64,000 nucleotides of DNA from Thermoplasmatota archaeon (GCA_023488885.1 JAMDDH010000002.1:1-64000); one strand, 5' to 3'; shown: positions 41,877-50,322, counted from the first letter of the stretch. Notes: a model not told the origin generated them from the letters alone. Numbers and translations: made by a program.

Positions 41877-43336
41877 ACCGGTTTCTCAGTCATTCTGCTC
41901 TTCTTCAGATAGCGGGAATCCTGTCATTTTTGTTTGGCACCTGGACAGCATACGCGTCAGGCATAGTTATCGTGGATTATAACGTTTATTTGCAGTTTTT
42001 TGCAATGATACTTCTCGCAGTAATGCTGGGGTTAATGTTTTTAGTTACCAAGCCGGGGGGATTCAATTTTACGGTCGGGGCTCTCCTCATAATCTTCTAT
42101 TCCTTCCTCCTTTTTTTGTCGATACCTTATTTCAGAATTTCGATATTCTTCCTTTTGTCTCTTCTGATAATGCTGAAGTCATACCTGTCGAACTACGGTG
42201 CCGACAAAGCATCGTCCCTGAGGCTGATAGGGATAGGGCTTGCAATTTTATCCATGATCCTTATTTCCGGACTCATAAGATTCAATTATGTACCACAGGG
42301 AATAGGTCTTCTGGTGGCTTCTATCGCAGATGATGTAATAACGGGGGGCACTCCCCCCTTATTTCTCGGTGGTGTGGTTTTCTTCACCAGGTACATTGTT
42401 TTCTCAGTAAGCATCCAGTCTCTGGCGATGTTTTCTTTACTTTCCGTACTGCTGGTTCAAAATTACTTCCTGATTATAAGTTATGTCAGGATGAGGGCAA
42501 AGGCAGCAATAGGCGGACAGCTATCTGGAGCTCTTTCTGCCCTCAGCTGCCAGTGCGAAAGCATAACCGCCGCATTTCCTTCTATAATCTCCCTGGTTCT
42601 TTCTATTGCGGTTATACCGTTGATTCTTGAAAGCATAATTCTGGTTCTTTTGACCAATTACCTTCTTAGATTGAAGTTCATGAAAGGCGTTAGTGTAGGT
42701 TTCTTTGATCGTATCTGGCCAGTGAGAAATAAACGCGGTTTCCTTTTCTGGTCGTCTCTTCTGATCCTTGCAATGCCGCTGATTGAAACATACGGTGTAT
42801 ATCTGCATCTTGAGAACAGCCTCTACTTTTTCGGGGGAATCAATTTTCTCATGCTGTTCACTGGAATCCTCATTTCACTTCTAATTTCCGAATTTTTCCC
42901 AAGATTTAGGCATTTTCCAGGAAAATATGGCGTTACAGGACTTGTTCTGATTTCATCAACACTAATGTTCATGTGGTTCTACCCGCCCCTGACAATACTC
43001 GCGTCAGGCGATGGGGCATATTTCGCACTGATGAGCATATCTTCTTTTGCGGGAGGAATGATTTCAGGGATTGCATATTCGGGTTTGTCAGATAACAGCA
43101 AAAAACTCTTCCTTGAATTCTTATCCATGATGCTGGCAATGTTTGCCATAATCGTATTTTACGTATCGATACTTTTCTCGTATTCCATATGGAATAATTT
43201 CGGATTAGCGCAACAGACACTCTTCAGCCTCATAATGTGGATATTTGCTCTTCCTTTCATGTGGCTGACTACGAACCTTGTTTTAAACAGTTATGCAAAA
43301 CACACGGAGGTAGACAGTCTTGGGACGTCGGTTTGA
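41852..43336 (+). CDS. Fourteen-helix membrane protein in the oxidase operon, unknown function
   Basis: 494 residues, almost entirely hydrophobic helices. A distinctive conserved-looking stretch, GGQLSGALSALSCQCESITA followed by AFPSI, places a C-x-C-E pair between helices and could bind a metal. It overlaps ctaB by 25 bases and the next gene by 17 bases, so it is co-translated with oxidase maturation genes. I do not recognise the family. Copper or heme delivery is possible but unproven. Confidence 0.7.
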   Translation: MSGEFHPLNRFLSHSALLQIAGILSFLFGTWTAYASGIVIVDYNVYLQFFAMILLAVMLGLMFLVTKPGGFNFTVGALLIIFYSFLLFLSIPYFRISIFFLLSLLIMLKSYLSNYGADKASSLRLIGIGLAILSMILISGLIRFNYVPQGIGLLVASIADDVITGGTPPLFLGGVVFFTRYIVFSVSIQSLAMFSLLSVLLVQNYFLIISYVRMRAKAAIGGQLSGALSALSCQCESITAAFPSIISLVLSIAVIPLILESIILVLLTNYLLRLKFMKGVSVGFFDRIWPVRNKRGFLFWSSLLILAMPLIETYGVYLHLENSLYFFGGINFLMLFTGILISLLISEFFPRFRHFPGKYGVTGLVLISSTLMFMWFYPPLTILASGDGAYFALMSISSFAGGMISGIAYSGLSDNSKKLFLEFLSMMLAMFAIIVFYVSILFSYSIWNNFGLAQQTLFSLIMWIFALPFMWLTTNLVLNSYAKHTEVDSLGTSV

Positions 43337-43934
43337 ATCGCTGATATTCATATTTTCTGAACTGGCAATTTTCTCCATGTTCTACCTGATGCAGGTCGGG
43401 ACGTTATTCTACTATCTCTATCTCGGCATCACTCCTCTGCTATTTGCGTTGATAACATACAGCGTTCCAGAGATAAGAAAGGCCGTTTCCTCAACTCTCC
43501 TCTCAAAGGACTTTCTGTTTCTCATTTCAGTCCTTCTATTATGGCTGTATCTTTACGCCCTGACTCGTAATGGACCGGTTTATGTTTTTGAGACAGCTTA
43601 TTACCCAGTATTTCTGGAAGAATTCAACTTCCGGTTTCTAATTATAATGTTCCTGCAGAGAAGATTCCAAAATGGCCAGGCAATCATCATCCAGGCCGTG
43701 TTTTATTCTGTGCTTTACCTGAGTTTTATTCTGTTTCAGGGTCCGGGTTATCCGGGGATATTCATGGAGCTTTTTATAATTGACAATTTTGTGATGGCTG
43801 TGATGTATGGGGCCATCTATTATTTCAGGAAGAATTTTTACATTGCTGCAACAGTTCATTTGAGCCTGTATCTTATGGACGTTTTCCTTCCGCCATCGCT
43901 CGGATGGATTGCCTACGTAACCACTCCTGTCTGA
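43320..43934 (+). CDS. CPBP-family intramembrane protease-like protein
   Basis: 204 residues from a TTG, with six or more helices. CPBP motif 1 is FLEEFNFRFLI (E-E-x3-R). Motif 3 would be VHLSLYLMD (His kept). The His expected in motif 2 is not evident (FYSVLYLSF), so activity is uncertain. CPBP proteins include prenyl-protein proteases and bacteriocin self-immunity proteins. Here it is the last gene of the oxidase operon. Confidence 0.7.
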   Translation: MGRRFESLIFIFSELAIFSMFYLMQVGTLFYYLYLGITPLLFALITYSVPEIRKAVSSTLLSKDFLFLISVLLLWLYLYALTRNGPVYVFETAYYPVFLEEFNFRFLIIMFLQRRFQNGQAIIIQAVFYSVLYLSFILFQGPGYPGIFMELFIIDNFVMAVMYGAIYYFRKNFYIAATVHLSLYLMDVFLPPSLGWIAYVTTPV

Positions 43935-44132
43935 GTCCAGAATAGATTAAGTCCATACTCAACACGCTGTGTAATATGCCGATACCTCAGTTCCATTCGC
44001 AGTTTAGACCGTGTCTCTGTATTATATGATACTTCCCTGGAGAATACAAGGAAGATAACAGGAGAATTAGAAATTATGGCCCTTGCATAAAAGATTAACC
44101 CGAGCTTATGGAAAAACTCAACATGATGATAT

Positions 44133-44537
44133 TTAATGATCGCCGTCAGCCGCCAAGGCCCTGAGTTGATCCGGTACTCTCATGGGTTTCCCGTTATCAT
44201 CAAGCGAAACAGCTACGATCTTTCCATTACAGAATACTTCTCCCGTATTCCTTTCCAAAATTCTGTGTACAAAGGTGAAACTCGAGTTCCCAACACTTTC
44301 AAGTGAAGTTTCAAGCATTACCTGATCTTCCATCTTTATTGATTTCCGAAAATCAATCTCTGCTCTTGCTATAACAAACTTTATATTTTTCACGTCAAAG
44401 CGCTTCATGAAGTTGCGGAAGTACAGTACTCTCCCCAGCTCAAAGTATGTGAGGTAAACAGCATTGTTCACGTGACCGAGCGTGTCCAGGTCTCCGTATC
44501 TCACCTGTATATCGGTTTTCAACGTAGGACTACTCAT
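44133..44537 (-). CDS. 4HBT-family acyl-CoA thioesterase (hotdog fold)
   Basis: 134 residues from the ATG at 44537. The YbgC/FcbC signature VRYGDLDTLGHVNNAVYLTYFE includes the catalytic Asp in the Y-x-D-x-D-x2-G-H-V-N-N pattern (quoted in part DTLGHVNNAVYLTYFE). The ATG overlaps the stop of the upstream gene, so the two are coupled. It cleaves acyl-CoA thioesters; the chain specificity is unknown. Confidence 0.88.
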   Translation of the reverse strand: MSSPTLKTDIQVRYGDLDTLGHVNNAVYLTYFELGRVLYFRNFMKRFDVKNIKFVIARAEIDFRKSIKMEDQVMLETSLESVGNSSFTFVHRILERNTGEVFCNGKIVAVSLDDNGKPMRVPDQLRALAADGDH

Positions 44538-45105
44538 CTGCAAGGAATTTCAACATTGAATTAAATGATTGCGTGAATTTCTCGAACAGTGGATTCCCGG
44601 TAGTTTGCCTGATATATGTGATACTGGACGAAGACATCAAATCGTGATACTTTACTGAATCAATATTATAGCCATTCTTCCCTCTTGTCGACGATATTAT
44701 GAGTGAGGGAACATCTATCCTGGACAGAAGCGTGATTATATCCGAATCAAATTCTGGATTCACCATTATAAGTTTGGTGATTGCCAGACCACTCGCTATA
44801 AGCCTGATTATGGCTGGAACAATTCTCCCAAATGCTACAAGAACAAACTTCCTTGGTTCAGATCTCAATTCATGAAGAACTTTCTCTGTCTCCAGAATGT
44901 ATCTGCTGATGCCCTGCCCGGGGTTGGGAAACAGTACCTCAAGTTCGTCACATTGATTTTTGAAATTCTCCAGAAGGCACAACTGTTCTTCATTCAGGTA
45001 TTCGTCAAACAGGAATACGGCAATGCAGGAACGATTTCCAGAACGCATATTAAGTCTGGAGTAAAAATCATTTTTCAGGGCTACGGCATTGAATTTTGTA
45101 GTCAT
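44530..45105 (-). CDS. Alpha/beta-hydrolase-like protein without a clear nucleophile
   Basis: 191 residues. Alternating strands and helices (SCIAVFLFDEYLN, RKFVLVAFGRIVPAIIRLIA, LIMVNPEF, DVPSLIISSTRGKNGY) follow the core of an alpha/beta hydrolase. Where the G-x-S-x-G elbow should be the sequence is AFGRIV, so the nucleophile is missing. It may be a degenerate or non-catalytic member. It lies between a CoxG-like gene and a thioesterase in one operon. Confidence 0.6.
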   Translation of the reverse strand: MTTKFNAVALKNDFYSRLNMRSGNRSCIAVFLFDEYLNEEQLCLLENFKNQCDELEVLFPNPGQGISRYILETEKVLHELRSEPRKFVLVAFGRIVPAIIRLIASGLAITKLIMVNPEFDSDIITLLSRIDVPSLIISSTRGKNGYNIDSVKYHDLMSSSSITYIRQTTGNPLFEKFTQSFNSMLKFLADE

Positions 45106-45130
45106 TTTATGAACAGGAAAACATTTGTTG

Positions 45131-45571
45131 TTATTCGGACAGCAGTTTGTCCCTCAACGAACTGAAGAGCTCATCGATCATTTTCCGGGACTGGCTTCCA
45201 ATTACTCTCTGGCCAATAGATCCAAGTTTACCGCCAATCTTTGTATCCGCAGTCCAGTTCATTGTCGTCAGGCCGTCATTCTCAGACAGATCCATTACTG
45301 CCTCGATATCCAGGGTTCCTCCGAGACCGGTGCCGTTTCCTACCAGTTTGGCATGATCGCTTGGCACACTCTCGACCACCTTGAATTTTATGTTAAAATC
45401 TCCCTTTATGAAAGCAACGCCCGCTCTCACCACAACAGAAAATTCATTGGGCGATGTCACATTAAGGCTTTTAAACCCCGGTATGCAGGAGGATAATTTT
45501 TCCGGAGTCATTAACACATCAAACACTCTGTCCTTCGGTACCTTTACTTCAAAAGTTCCATTAAAATTCAT
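45131..45571 (-). CDS. CoxG/SRPBCC-fold protein
   Basis: 146 residues. It begins MNFNGTFEVKVPKDRVFDVL, then SSCIPGFKSLN and GTGLGGTLDIEAVMDLSE, matching the CoxG (carbon monoxide dehydrogenase subunit G) subfamily of START-like ligand-binding proteins. No CO dehydrogenase genes are present, so a role in membrane or lipid handling is more likely (inference). The start codon is now supplied with upstream sequence by the IscB element; its native ribosome binding site, GAGGCGTTTGA before ATG, was moved to 47068-47078. Confidence 0.82.
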   Translation of the reverse strand: MNFNGTFEVKVPKDRVFDVLMTPEKLSSCIPGFKSLNVTSPNEFSVVVRAGVAFIKGDFNIKFKVVESVPSDHAKLVGNGTGLGGTLDIEAVMDLSENDGLTTMNWTADTKIGGKLGSIGQRVIGSQSRKMIDELFSSLRDKLLSE

Positions 45572-46809
45572 CTAACTATCCCCAAGGAGACCCCATGCGC
45601 AAGCGTGGGGAGGAATTGGGGTGCAAATTGTATTCCTCTCCCATATTTTACCAACTTTACTTTTTTTACATTAGCATCCGTCTTCTGATCGCCTTTTCTT
45701 ATTATTACATATTTTCCATAATTGTGCACTCCTACCACCGAGAACCTGGAATGATTAAATGCAACAACGTCACCGGGCTGAAACGAGTATCTTTTTCTTC
45801 TTATGGAGGGTTTGAATCCCTTCCTGTTTGTCTGAAGAGAACGATTATTCCTTCTTCTCTGCGTAACCATGTGCTGCGGCGTTCTGACCTGATTCGCCCC
45901 TCCGGCTATGACAAACGCGTCGTTCGCATGGCTCTTTTCCATGCCCATGGAAATGCGGGTCTTCTTTGTGATGTGTCCGAATGTGTAATCTGATCCTGTG
46001 AGTTGTGTGATCTTCCATCTCACGATATTCATGAAGGCGGTATCCTTCAACGTTTTCAGCGATTTCCCCCGTACTTCCGGAAAACCAAATTCTTCGGCTG
46101 TGAGATTGTTTTTTTTCTGGTTGCATTCATGACAGGAGATTGCGAGATTGGAGACCATGTTTGATCCGCCCCTGGATTTAGGTGTGAGGTGCTCTATTTC
46201 AAGCGGCACATTGGTCTTGCCGCAATAGACGCACTTTCTATGGAACTTCTCCAGCAGGTATTCCCTGATCTCATATCCCTGGAGATCACCCTGCTGGTAT
46301 TCTATTCCGCTGATCTCAGGATTTCTCATTTTCTGGGTATCAAATGAGGCAACCTCGATGATAGTCCTGGATATGGGAAGGATACTCTTCAGCTTCTCAA
46401 TGATCCTGATGTGTGTCTGGAGTTTGTGATCGATGCTGGGTGCAAACCACCCTTCCTTGTGGTTCCCCCTGTTCATGAATCTCGCCTGCCTATACCATAG
46501 CCTGTTTCGTCTGTTCCTGCGATACATTGCCTTTTCCAGGTTCTGCTTCGGTATGTCCGTTCTTATGATCGCTTCACCTGAGATCAGTTCTGCCTTTTCA
46601 GTTACGGCGGAGAATCCAATGTGTTTGTATCCCGCATCTATTCCGAGGGTCACGGGTTCCACATTTTCTTCACAGTGCCAGAGCAATTGGATTGTGAATG
46701 GATTGGTGGAAAACATCTTTGCTTTCCTTTCCCTGAGAAGGTGCCTCGCCTTCGCCGGTTTACACGGCATCAGTGGCTTTCCATCATCATTTAGAATAAA
46801 TACCGGCAT
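45568..46809 (-). CDS. iscB: IscB RNA-guided HNH/RuvC nuclease
   Basis: 413 residues from the ATG at 46809, which begins the PLMP domain (MPVFILNDDGKPLMPCKPAK). The frame stays open 61 codons further upstream to 46992, but that stretch is better explained as omegaRNA. Counting from 46992: RuvC-I Asp119 (LGIDAGYKHIG), Arg-rich bridge helix 156-175 (MYRRNRRNRLWYRQARFMNR), RuvC-II Glu213 (TIIEVASFD), HNH 254-291 with CVYCGK, EIEHLTPKSRGG and SCHECN, and RuvC-III His355/Asp358 (KSHANDAF). All catalytic residues are present. Its TGA is formed from the ATG of the next gene (ATGA overlap). Confidence 0.93.
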   Translation of the reverse strand: MPVFILNDDGKPLMPCKPAKARHLLRERKAKMFSTNPFTIQLLWHCEENVEPVTLGIDAGYKHIGFSAVTEKAELISGEAIIRTDIPKQNLEKAMYRRNRRNRLWYRQARFMNRGNHKEGWFAPSIDHKLQTHIRIIEKLKSILPISRTIIEVASFDTQKMRNPEISGIEYQQGDLQGYEIREYLLEKFHRKCVYCGKTNVPLEIEHLTPKSRGGSNMVSNLAISCHECNQKKNNLTAEEFGFPEVRGKSLKTLKDTAFMNIVRWKITQLTGSDYTFGHITKKTRISMGMEKSHANDAFVIAGGANQVRTPQHMVTQRRRNNRSLQTNRKGFKPSIRRKRYSFQPGDVVAFNHSRFSVVGVHNYGKYVIIRKGDQKTDANVKKVKLVKYGRGIQFAPQFLPTLAHGVSLGIVR

Positions 46810-47067
46810 ATCGGCTTTATGCCCTCCTGCCGGCTGGAGTGTGTCCACATCGGGGTTGTTAGAAGGGGTTTTTAAGTCATGCACACTGTCCGTTTCCGGA
46901 TTGTTTAATGCATGGCCACAGTTGCTGCGGACTTGTGGAGCATCCGCAGGTGTGTATGTATTTCTCCGATCTAACTTCTGCTTTTCTTTCATGTTTTCAA
47001 AGCCCCCTAATCAACTCTTGCGTTGTTCCTCACGGAACAAGCCCCTTCCGTCAGAGGGGTAGTTGAC
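45572..47067 (-). mobile_element. IS200/IS605-group element carrying iscB and its omegaRNA
   Basis: About 1.5 kb. On the minus strand it starts with GTCAACTACCCC (47067) and ends in a hairpin-rich right end (CCCCACGC...GCATGGGG, then CTCCTTGGGGATAGTTAG) at 45572. Joining the flanks gives GCAACGAGGCGTTTGA directly before ATGAAT, a continuous gene start with a GAGG ribosome binding site for the CoxG-like gene. No transposase gene is included. No target duplication is seen, as expected for this group. Confidence 0.82.
46810..47067 (-). ncRNA. IscB omegaRNA (HEARO RNA)
   Basis: This lies directly upstream of the iscB PLMP start, where HEARO/omegaRNAs are found. From its 5' end it contains an outer stem TCAACT/AGTTGA, a hairpin CCCCT/AGGGG, and a perfect stem TTGTTCC-GTGA-GGAACAA. 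Further down come a 7-bp hairpin CTGCGGA/TCCGCAG (46925-46949), a TCCG-GAAA-CGGA GNRA tetraloop hairpin (46889-46900), GTGTG/CACAC and CTCC/GGAG. AGGGG near the start of the scaffold could pair with CCCCT downstream as a pseudoknot. The guide is read from the flank: 47083 to 47068, GCAACGAGGCGTTTGA. Exact ends are approximate. Confidence 0.82.
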
Positions 47068-47178
47068 TCAAACGCCTCGTTGCAGCCCGAGATATTGCAG
47101 GTTCTTAGTACATTCACAGTAAAAAAACTATTGGTAGTCTACTTCATCATAAAATACGCGGAGGGAATTTACCATAGA

Positions 47179-49014
47179 ATGAATCCAAAACCCTCATCTC
47201 TAGATTTCTACGCCTTTATACAGAATTACGGAGAAACCATTTCAGGAAGTTTCATAAAAAAAGTGTATCAGATCGCCGAAACTGATTTCCTGTTCCAGCT
47301 TTACAACTCTTCCGTCGGCAAACGCTACCTGCTGGTATCGCTGAAGAAAGGTCTCGTTTTCTACGAAGCTGAACGCCCGGAAGATGCAACCCCACTATCC
47401 ATGCTACTCCGGAAATCGTTATCAGAGCGGCGTATAGTTGGAATAAGACAGATTAACTTTGACAGAGTTGTAAAGATCAATCTCCACACTGGACAGGAGA
47501 TAATTCTTGAGCTATTCAGGGAAGGTAACTTCATCATAACAAATAATGGTCTGATAGAATTCGCCACAGACCTGAGGGAATGGAAGAATCGTAAAATCAT
47601 GAAGGGAGAGCCATATTCACCACCTTCCGCAAACGATCCTCTTGCGCTTGACCGAGACGGTTTCGCCAAAGTTTTCAGTGCCAGCAAAGCCTCGATAGTG
47701 CAGACGCTGGCAACCAGACTTAACCTGGGGGGCGACATGGCGGAGGAAATACTTTTTCGCGCCACTCTTGACAAAGATATTCCCGCGAAGGAATCACTGG
47801 CAAATATCGAGGCAATCAGGAATGGCATACAGGATATACTCAGTGAATCAAAAGAAAACAAATCATATTATTACAGGGATCAAAACATTGTTTCTCCTGT
47901 GCAGATGACACATATAAATGTACATCCGGACATAACTTACCCGGATCTCAATTCCGGTCTTCTCGACTATGTTACAAGCCATTTTCCATCAGAGGAGGAG
48001 AAAGACCCGATCGCTAAAAGACTGGACTCCATGAAAAAGAGCATCGAGGAGTTTGAGAAACAGCGTGACCTCAGCTTCAGGAGAGGGAATCTGATAATGC
48101 AGAATCTTCCCCTTTATGAAAACATGATTCGCAAACTTAACAAAATCCGTATGCAACGCGATCTTAATACTGTGAAGGAATTCGAAGGCTATACGGTCAC
48201 TTCGTATAAAGCGGCAACAAGAGAAATGTCTTTTGTTATTGATGAAACAGAAGTTATTCTGGACTTAAATCTGAGTGCGGGACAGAACGCTAACCAGTAT
48301 TTCCAGAAAGCAAAGGACTTCAAGAGCAAAATTGAAGGCGCTTTCAAGGCGATTGAAGATACAAAAAAACGTAATGTTCCATTAGCAGTTTCAACAAAAA
48401 AGAAAAGGAAAAAGGAATGGTTTGAGAATTACCACTGGTTCATATCTTCTGAGGGATTTCTCGTAATAGCAGGAAGGGATGCAAAGAGCAACGAAAAGGT
48501 AGTAAAGAAGCATCTCAAGGATCATGATCTGTACGTCCATGCTGATGTGTACGGGGCACCGAGTACAATAATCAAGGTTGACGGAGAAACGAAGCCAGGC
48601 GATTCAACTATTTACGAAGCATGTGCTTTTTCGGTAGCATTCTCAAGGGCATGGCCCGCCGGCATAAGGAGTGGTTCAGCTTACTGGGTTCTGCCTTCTC
48701 AGGTGAGCAAGACACCAGAGTCTGGGGAGTTCGTGTCCACAGGTGCCTGGATCGTCAGAGGCAAGAGAAACTACCTCTTTGATCTTCCCATTAAACTTGG
48801 AATAGTGATGAAAGACTACAAAGGTAACGTGATCCCGATGATCTTTCCAGTGACTGAAAGCAGCAGTTTATCTGACAACACCGTAATAATTACGCCTGGA
48901 GACGAAAAAAGAACATTAATAGCACAGCAGGTTTCAAAAATTCTGGGAATAGACAGGGAAGAAGTGGAATCAATCCTCCCTCCGGGAAATTCCCAGATAC
49001 TTTCCCGGGACTAA
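47179..49014 (+). CDS. rqcH: RqcH/NEMF (Rqc2) ribosome quality control factor
   Basis: 611 residues from the ATG at 47179, about 27 bases after a TATA-like ATAAAATACG (47148-47157). The frame runs back to 47023, but that part is mobile element. NFACT-N domain: LYNSSVGKRYLLVSL, then ELFREGNFIITN and ATDLREW. A helical coiled-coil middle contains MKKSIEEFEKQRDLSFRRGN. The NFACT-R domain contains WFENYHWFISSEGFLVIAGR, DLYVHADVYGAPSTIIK and GSAYWVLPSQVSKTPESGEF. It binds split 60S/50S subunits with peptidyl-tRNA and tags stalled chains. Confidence 0.93.
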   Translation: MNPKPSSLDFYAFIQNYGETISGSFIKKVYQIAETDFLFQLYNSSVGKRYLLVSLKKGLVFYEAERPEDATPLSMLLRKSLSERRIVGIRQINFDRVVKINLHTGQEIILELFREGNFIITNNGLIEFATDLREWKNRKIMKGEPYSPPSANDPLALDRDGFAKVFSASKASIVQTLATRLNLGGDMAEEILFRATLDKDIPAKESLANIEAIRNGIQDILSESKENKSYYYRDQNIVSPVQMTHINVHPDITYPDLNSGLLDYVTSHFPSEEEKDPIAKRLDSMKKSIEEFEKQRDLSFRRGNLIMQNLPLYENMIRKLNKIRMQRDLNTVKEFEGYTVTSYKAATREMSFVIDETEVILDLNLSAGQNANQYFQKAKDFKSKIEGAFKAIEDTKKRNVPLAVSTKKKRKKEWFENYHWFISSEGFLVIAGRDAKSNEKVVKKHLKDHDLYVHADVYGAPSTIIKVDGETKPGDSTIYEACAFSVAFSRAWPAGIRSGSAYWVLPSQVSKTPESGEFVSTGAWIVRGKRNYLFDLPIKLGIVMKDYKGNVIPMIFPVTESSSLSDNTVIITPGDEKRTLIAQQVSKILGIDREEVESILPPGNSQILSRD

Positions 49015-49928
49015 ATTTTCTTTTTCAAAGATTCGATAAGAGACACATCGTTCGGGTCAATTCCCCTCAAGCCTGCAAGGTGGTATGACACATAGTCTCC
49101 GTAATGTATGAGGTAAAAAAGCTGTTCAAGCAGATTACTGCCCTTTATTTTTATAACATGGAACTTTGTTCCTGTAATCTCAGCAGTGACATTCATCCTC
49201 TTTGATATCCGGCTGTTTTGCGACCCGTCAAATGCCAGAAACATGAATTTATCCTTTTCATACGTGTCTTTCAGGGGCATAGTTTCATTATGGTTTAACT
49301 CCGGAAAATAGTTAGAAAAGGCCATTATCTTAGAATTTTCATTGAATTGCGTTTTCCACCTGTATGCTGCCCACCGGAACGGGTGATATCCGAGAATGAC
49401 AGGAATCGAGCGGTGTTTAAAAATCTCCGTGGCCAGATTCTTCTCTTCAGTATTGTCTTTGTCAACATTTTCCAGTAACTTCGAAATCCCGAGATAGGTT
49501 TCCTCAGGAAGATTAAGGAATGATGAGAGAAGTGGTTTCAGCATGTATCCGATCGCACTTCTTGGTTGGATATTCTGCGGGATCTTGACAGATGTGTGTC
49601 CAGAAGCTGCGAGTTTTCCACCAGAGGTTATCAAACGTATCTGGCATCCTCTCTTCTCAGCCTCTTCAAGCGCAGCAATGGTTTCCTCCGTGTTTCCGGA
49701 ATAACTGATTCCAATGAAAAGGGTGTCTTTGTCTGCAAATTCCGGAAGAACATAATCCGATACGACATGAACAGGCTTTCTGGAATAAATTTCTGAGAAT
49801 ATATTCCCTACGATGCCTGATCCACCCATTCCTGAGATGACTATATTTTTAAAAGCAGAATCCACACGCAAGTCTCCTTTAAACAGGATCTGTTCATGCA
49901 GGTTTCTTAGCTGGTCAACAAATTCCAT
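49011..49928 (-). CDS. Bifunctional phosphoglucose/phosphomannose isomerase
   Basis: 305 residues from the ATG at 49928; upstream TATA-like AATTATTATAATAT and a non-native hydrophobic extension argue against the longer frame from 49976. SIS domain: ISGMGGSGIVGNIFSEIY and ISYSGNTEETIAALEEA, where the family reads the same GMGGS and SYSGNTEET signatures. RSAIGYMLKPL and the His in ELNHNETMPL, a segment important for isomerisation, follow. It interconverts glucose-6-P or mannose-6-P with fructose-6-P. It overlaps rqcH by 4 bases at the 3' ends. Confidence 0.92.
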   Translation of the reverse strand: MEFVDQLRNLHEQILFKGDLRVDSAFKNIVISGMGGSGIVGNIFSEIYSRKPVHVVSDYVLPEFADKDTLFIGISYSGNTEETIAALEEAEKRGCQIRLITSGGKLAASGHTSVKIPQNIQPRSAIGYMLKPLLSSFLNLPEETYLGISKLLENVDKDNTEEKNLATEIFKHRSIPVILGYHPFRWAAYRWKTQFNENSKIMAFSNYFPELNHNETMPLKDTYEKDKFMFLAFDGSQNSRISKRMNVTAEITGTKFHVIKIKGSNLLEQLFYLIHYGDYVSYHLAGLRGIDPNDVSLIESLKKKI

Positions 49929-49983
49929 AGTGGTAATAATGGCCGATATTATAATAATTAAGGGGAACCATTTCATTCAAAAT

Positions 49984-50076
49984 TTAGAATGGATGTATCA
50001 CTACAGTGTATCCCCAAATTGCTGTAATCATAGCGGCAATGGTTATCAGCGTCCTTATTTTGGCGTCCGCATCCAT
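49984..50076 (-). CDS. 30-residue single-helix membrane protein
   Basis: ATG at 50076, TAA at 49984-49986. The product begins MDADAKIRTLITIAAMITAI and ends WGYTVVIHPF: a charged N-terminus followed by one hydrophobic helix. A TATA-like GGTTAAATACC centred 25 bases upstream (50096-50106) fits a leaderless transcript, which makes chance less likely. I know no family. It could be a small subunit of a membrane complex. Confidence 0.55.
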   Translation of the reverse strand: MDADAKIRTLITIAAMITAIWGYTVVIHPF

Positions 50077-50095
50077 GGATTAGCTATTTTCCTTT

Positions 50096-50106
50096 GGTAT
50101 TTAACC
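50096..50106 (-). promoter_or_regulatory. TATA box of the 30-residue protein gene
   Basis: GGTTAAATACC on the minus strand, centred 25 bases before the ATG at 50076. Confidence 0.5.
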
Positions 50107-50311
50107 ATTTTTCAATCTGTGTTTGTCAAATTAACTGTGCCCCCGAACACTGAAAAAAGTTTGTAAATCTAAAGTGATATGATCACTGGAATGCTCAGTG
50201 AGCCGATTCTAATAGCTATACGGGAATTAAGTATGAAGTCATAGAGATAACAAATGATTGCGGATAGCACTGATTAGGGAACTGTGAGACATCGCACTTA
50301 TCTTGAAAAAG

Positions 50312-50322
50312 TCTATATATGC
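50312..50322 (+). promoter_or_regulatory. TATA-like boxes of the EF-1A operon
   Basis: TCTATATATGC at 50312-50322 is one candidate. AGTTAAATAAAG at 50364-50375 is a second, giving a leader of about 25 bases that keeps the AGGTGA Shine-Dalgarno 6 bases before the ATG. Two start sites are possible for this highly expressed gene. Confidence 0.45.

Noticed and set aside
44110-44170. A C/D box RNA (ATGATGA ... CTGA) at the end of the thioesterase gene
   Set aside because: It lacks convincing C'/D' boxes and terminal stem and overlaps coding sequence.
46433-47062. A 209-codon plus-strand frame opposite iscB
   Set aside because: Antisense to iscB and its omegaRNA; composition is that of a mirror frame.
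47023-47178. An N-terminal extension of the RqcH frame
   Set aside because: It begins inside the IscB element and crosses the insertion junction. A TATA-like box sits about 27 bases before the ATG at 47179, where the conserved domain begins.
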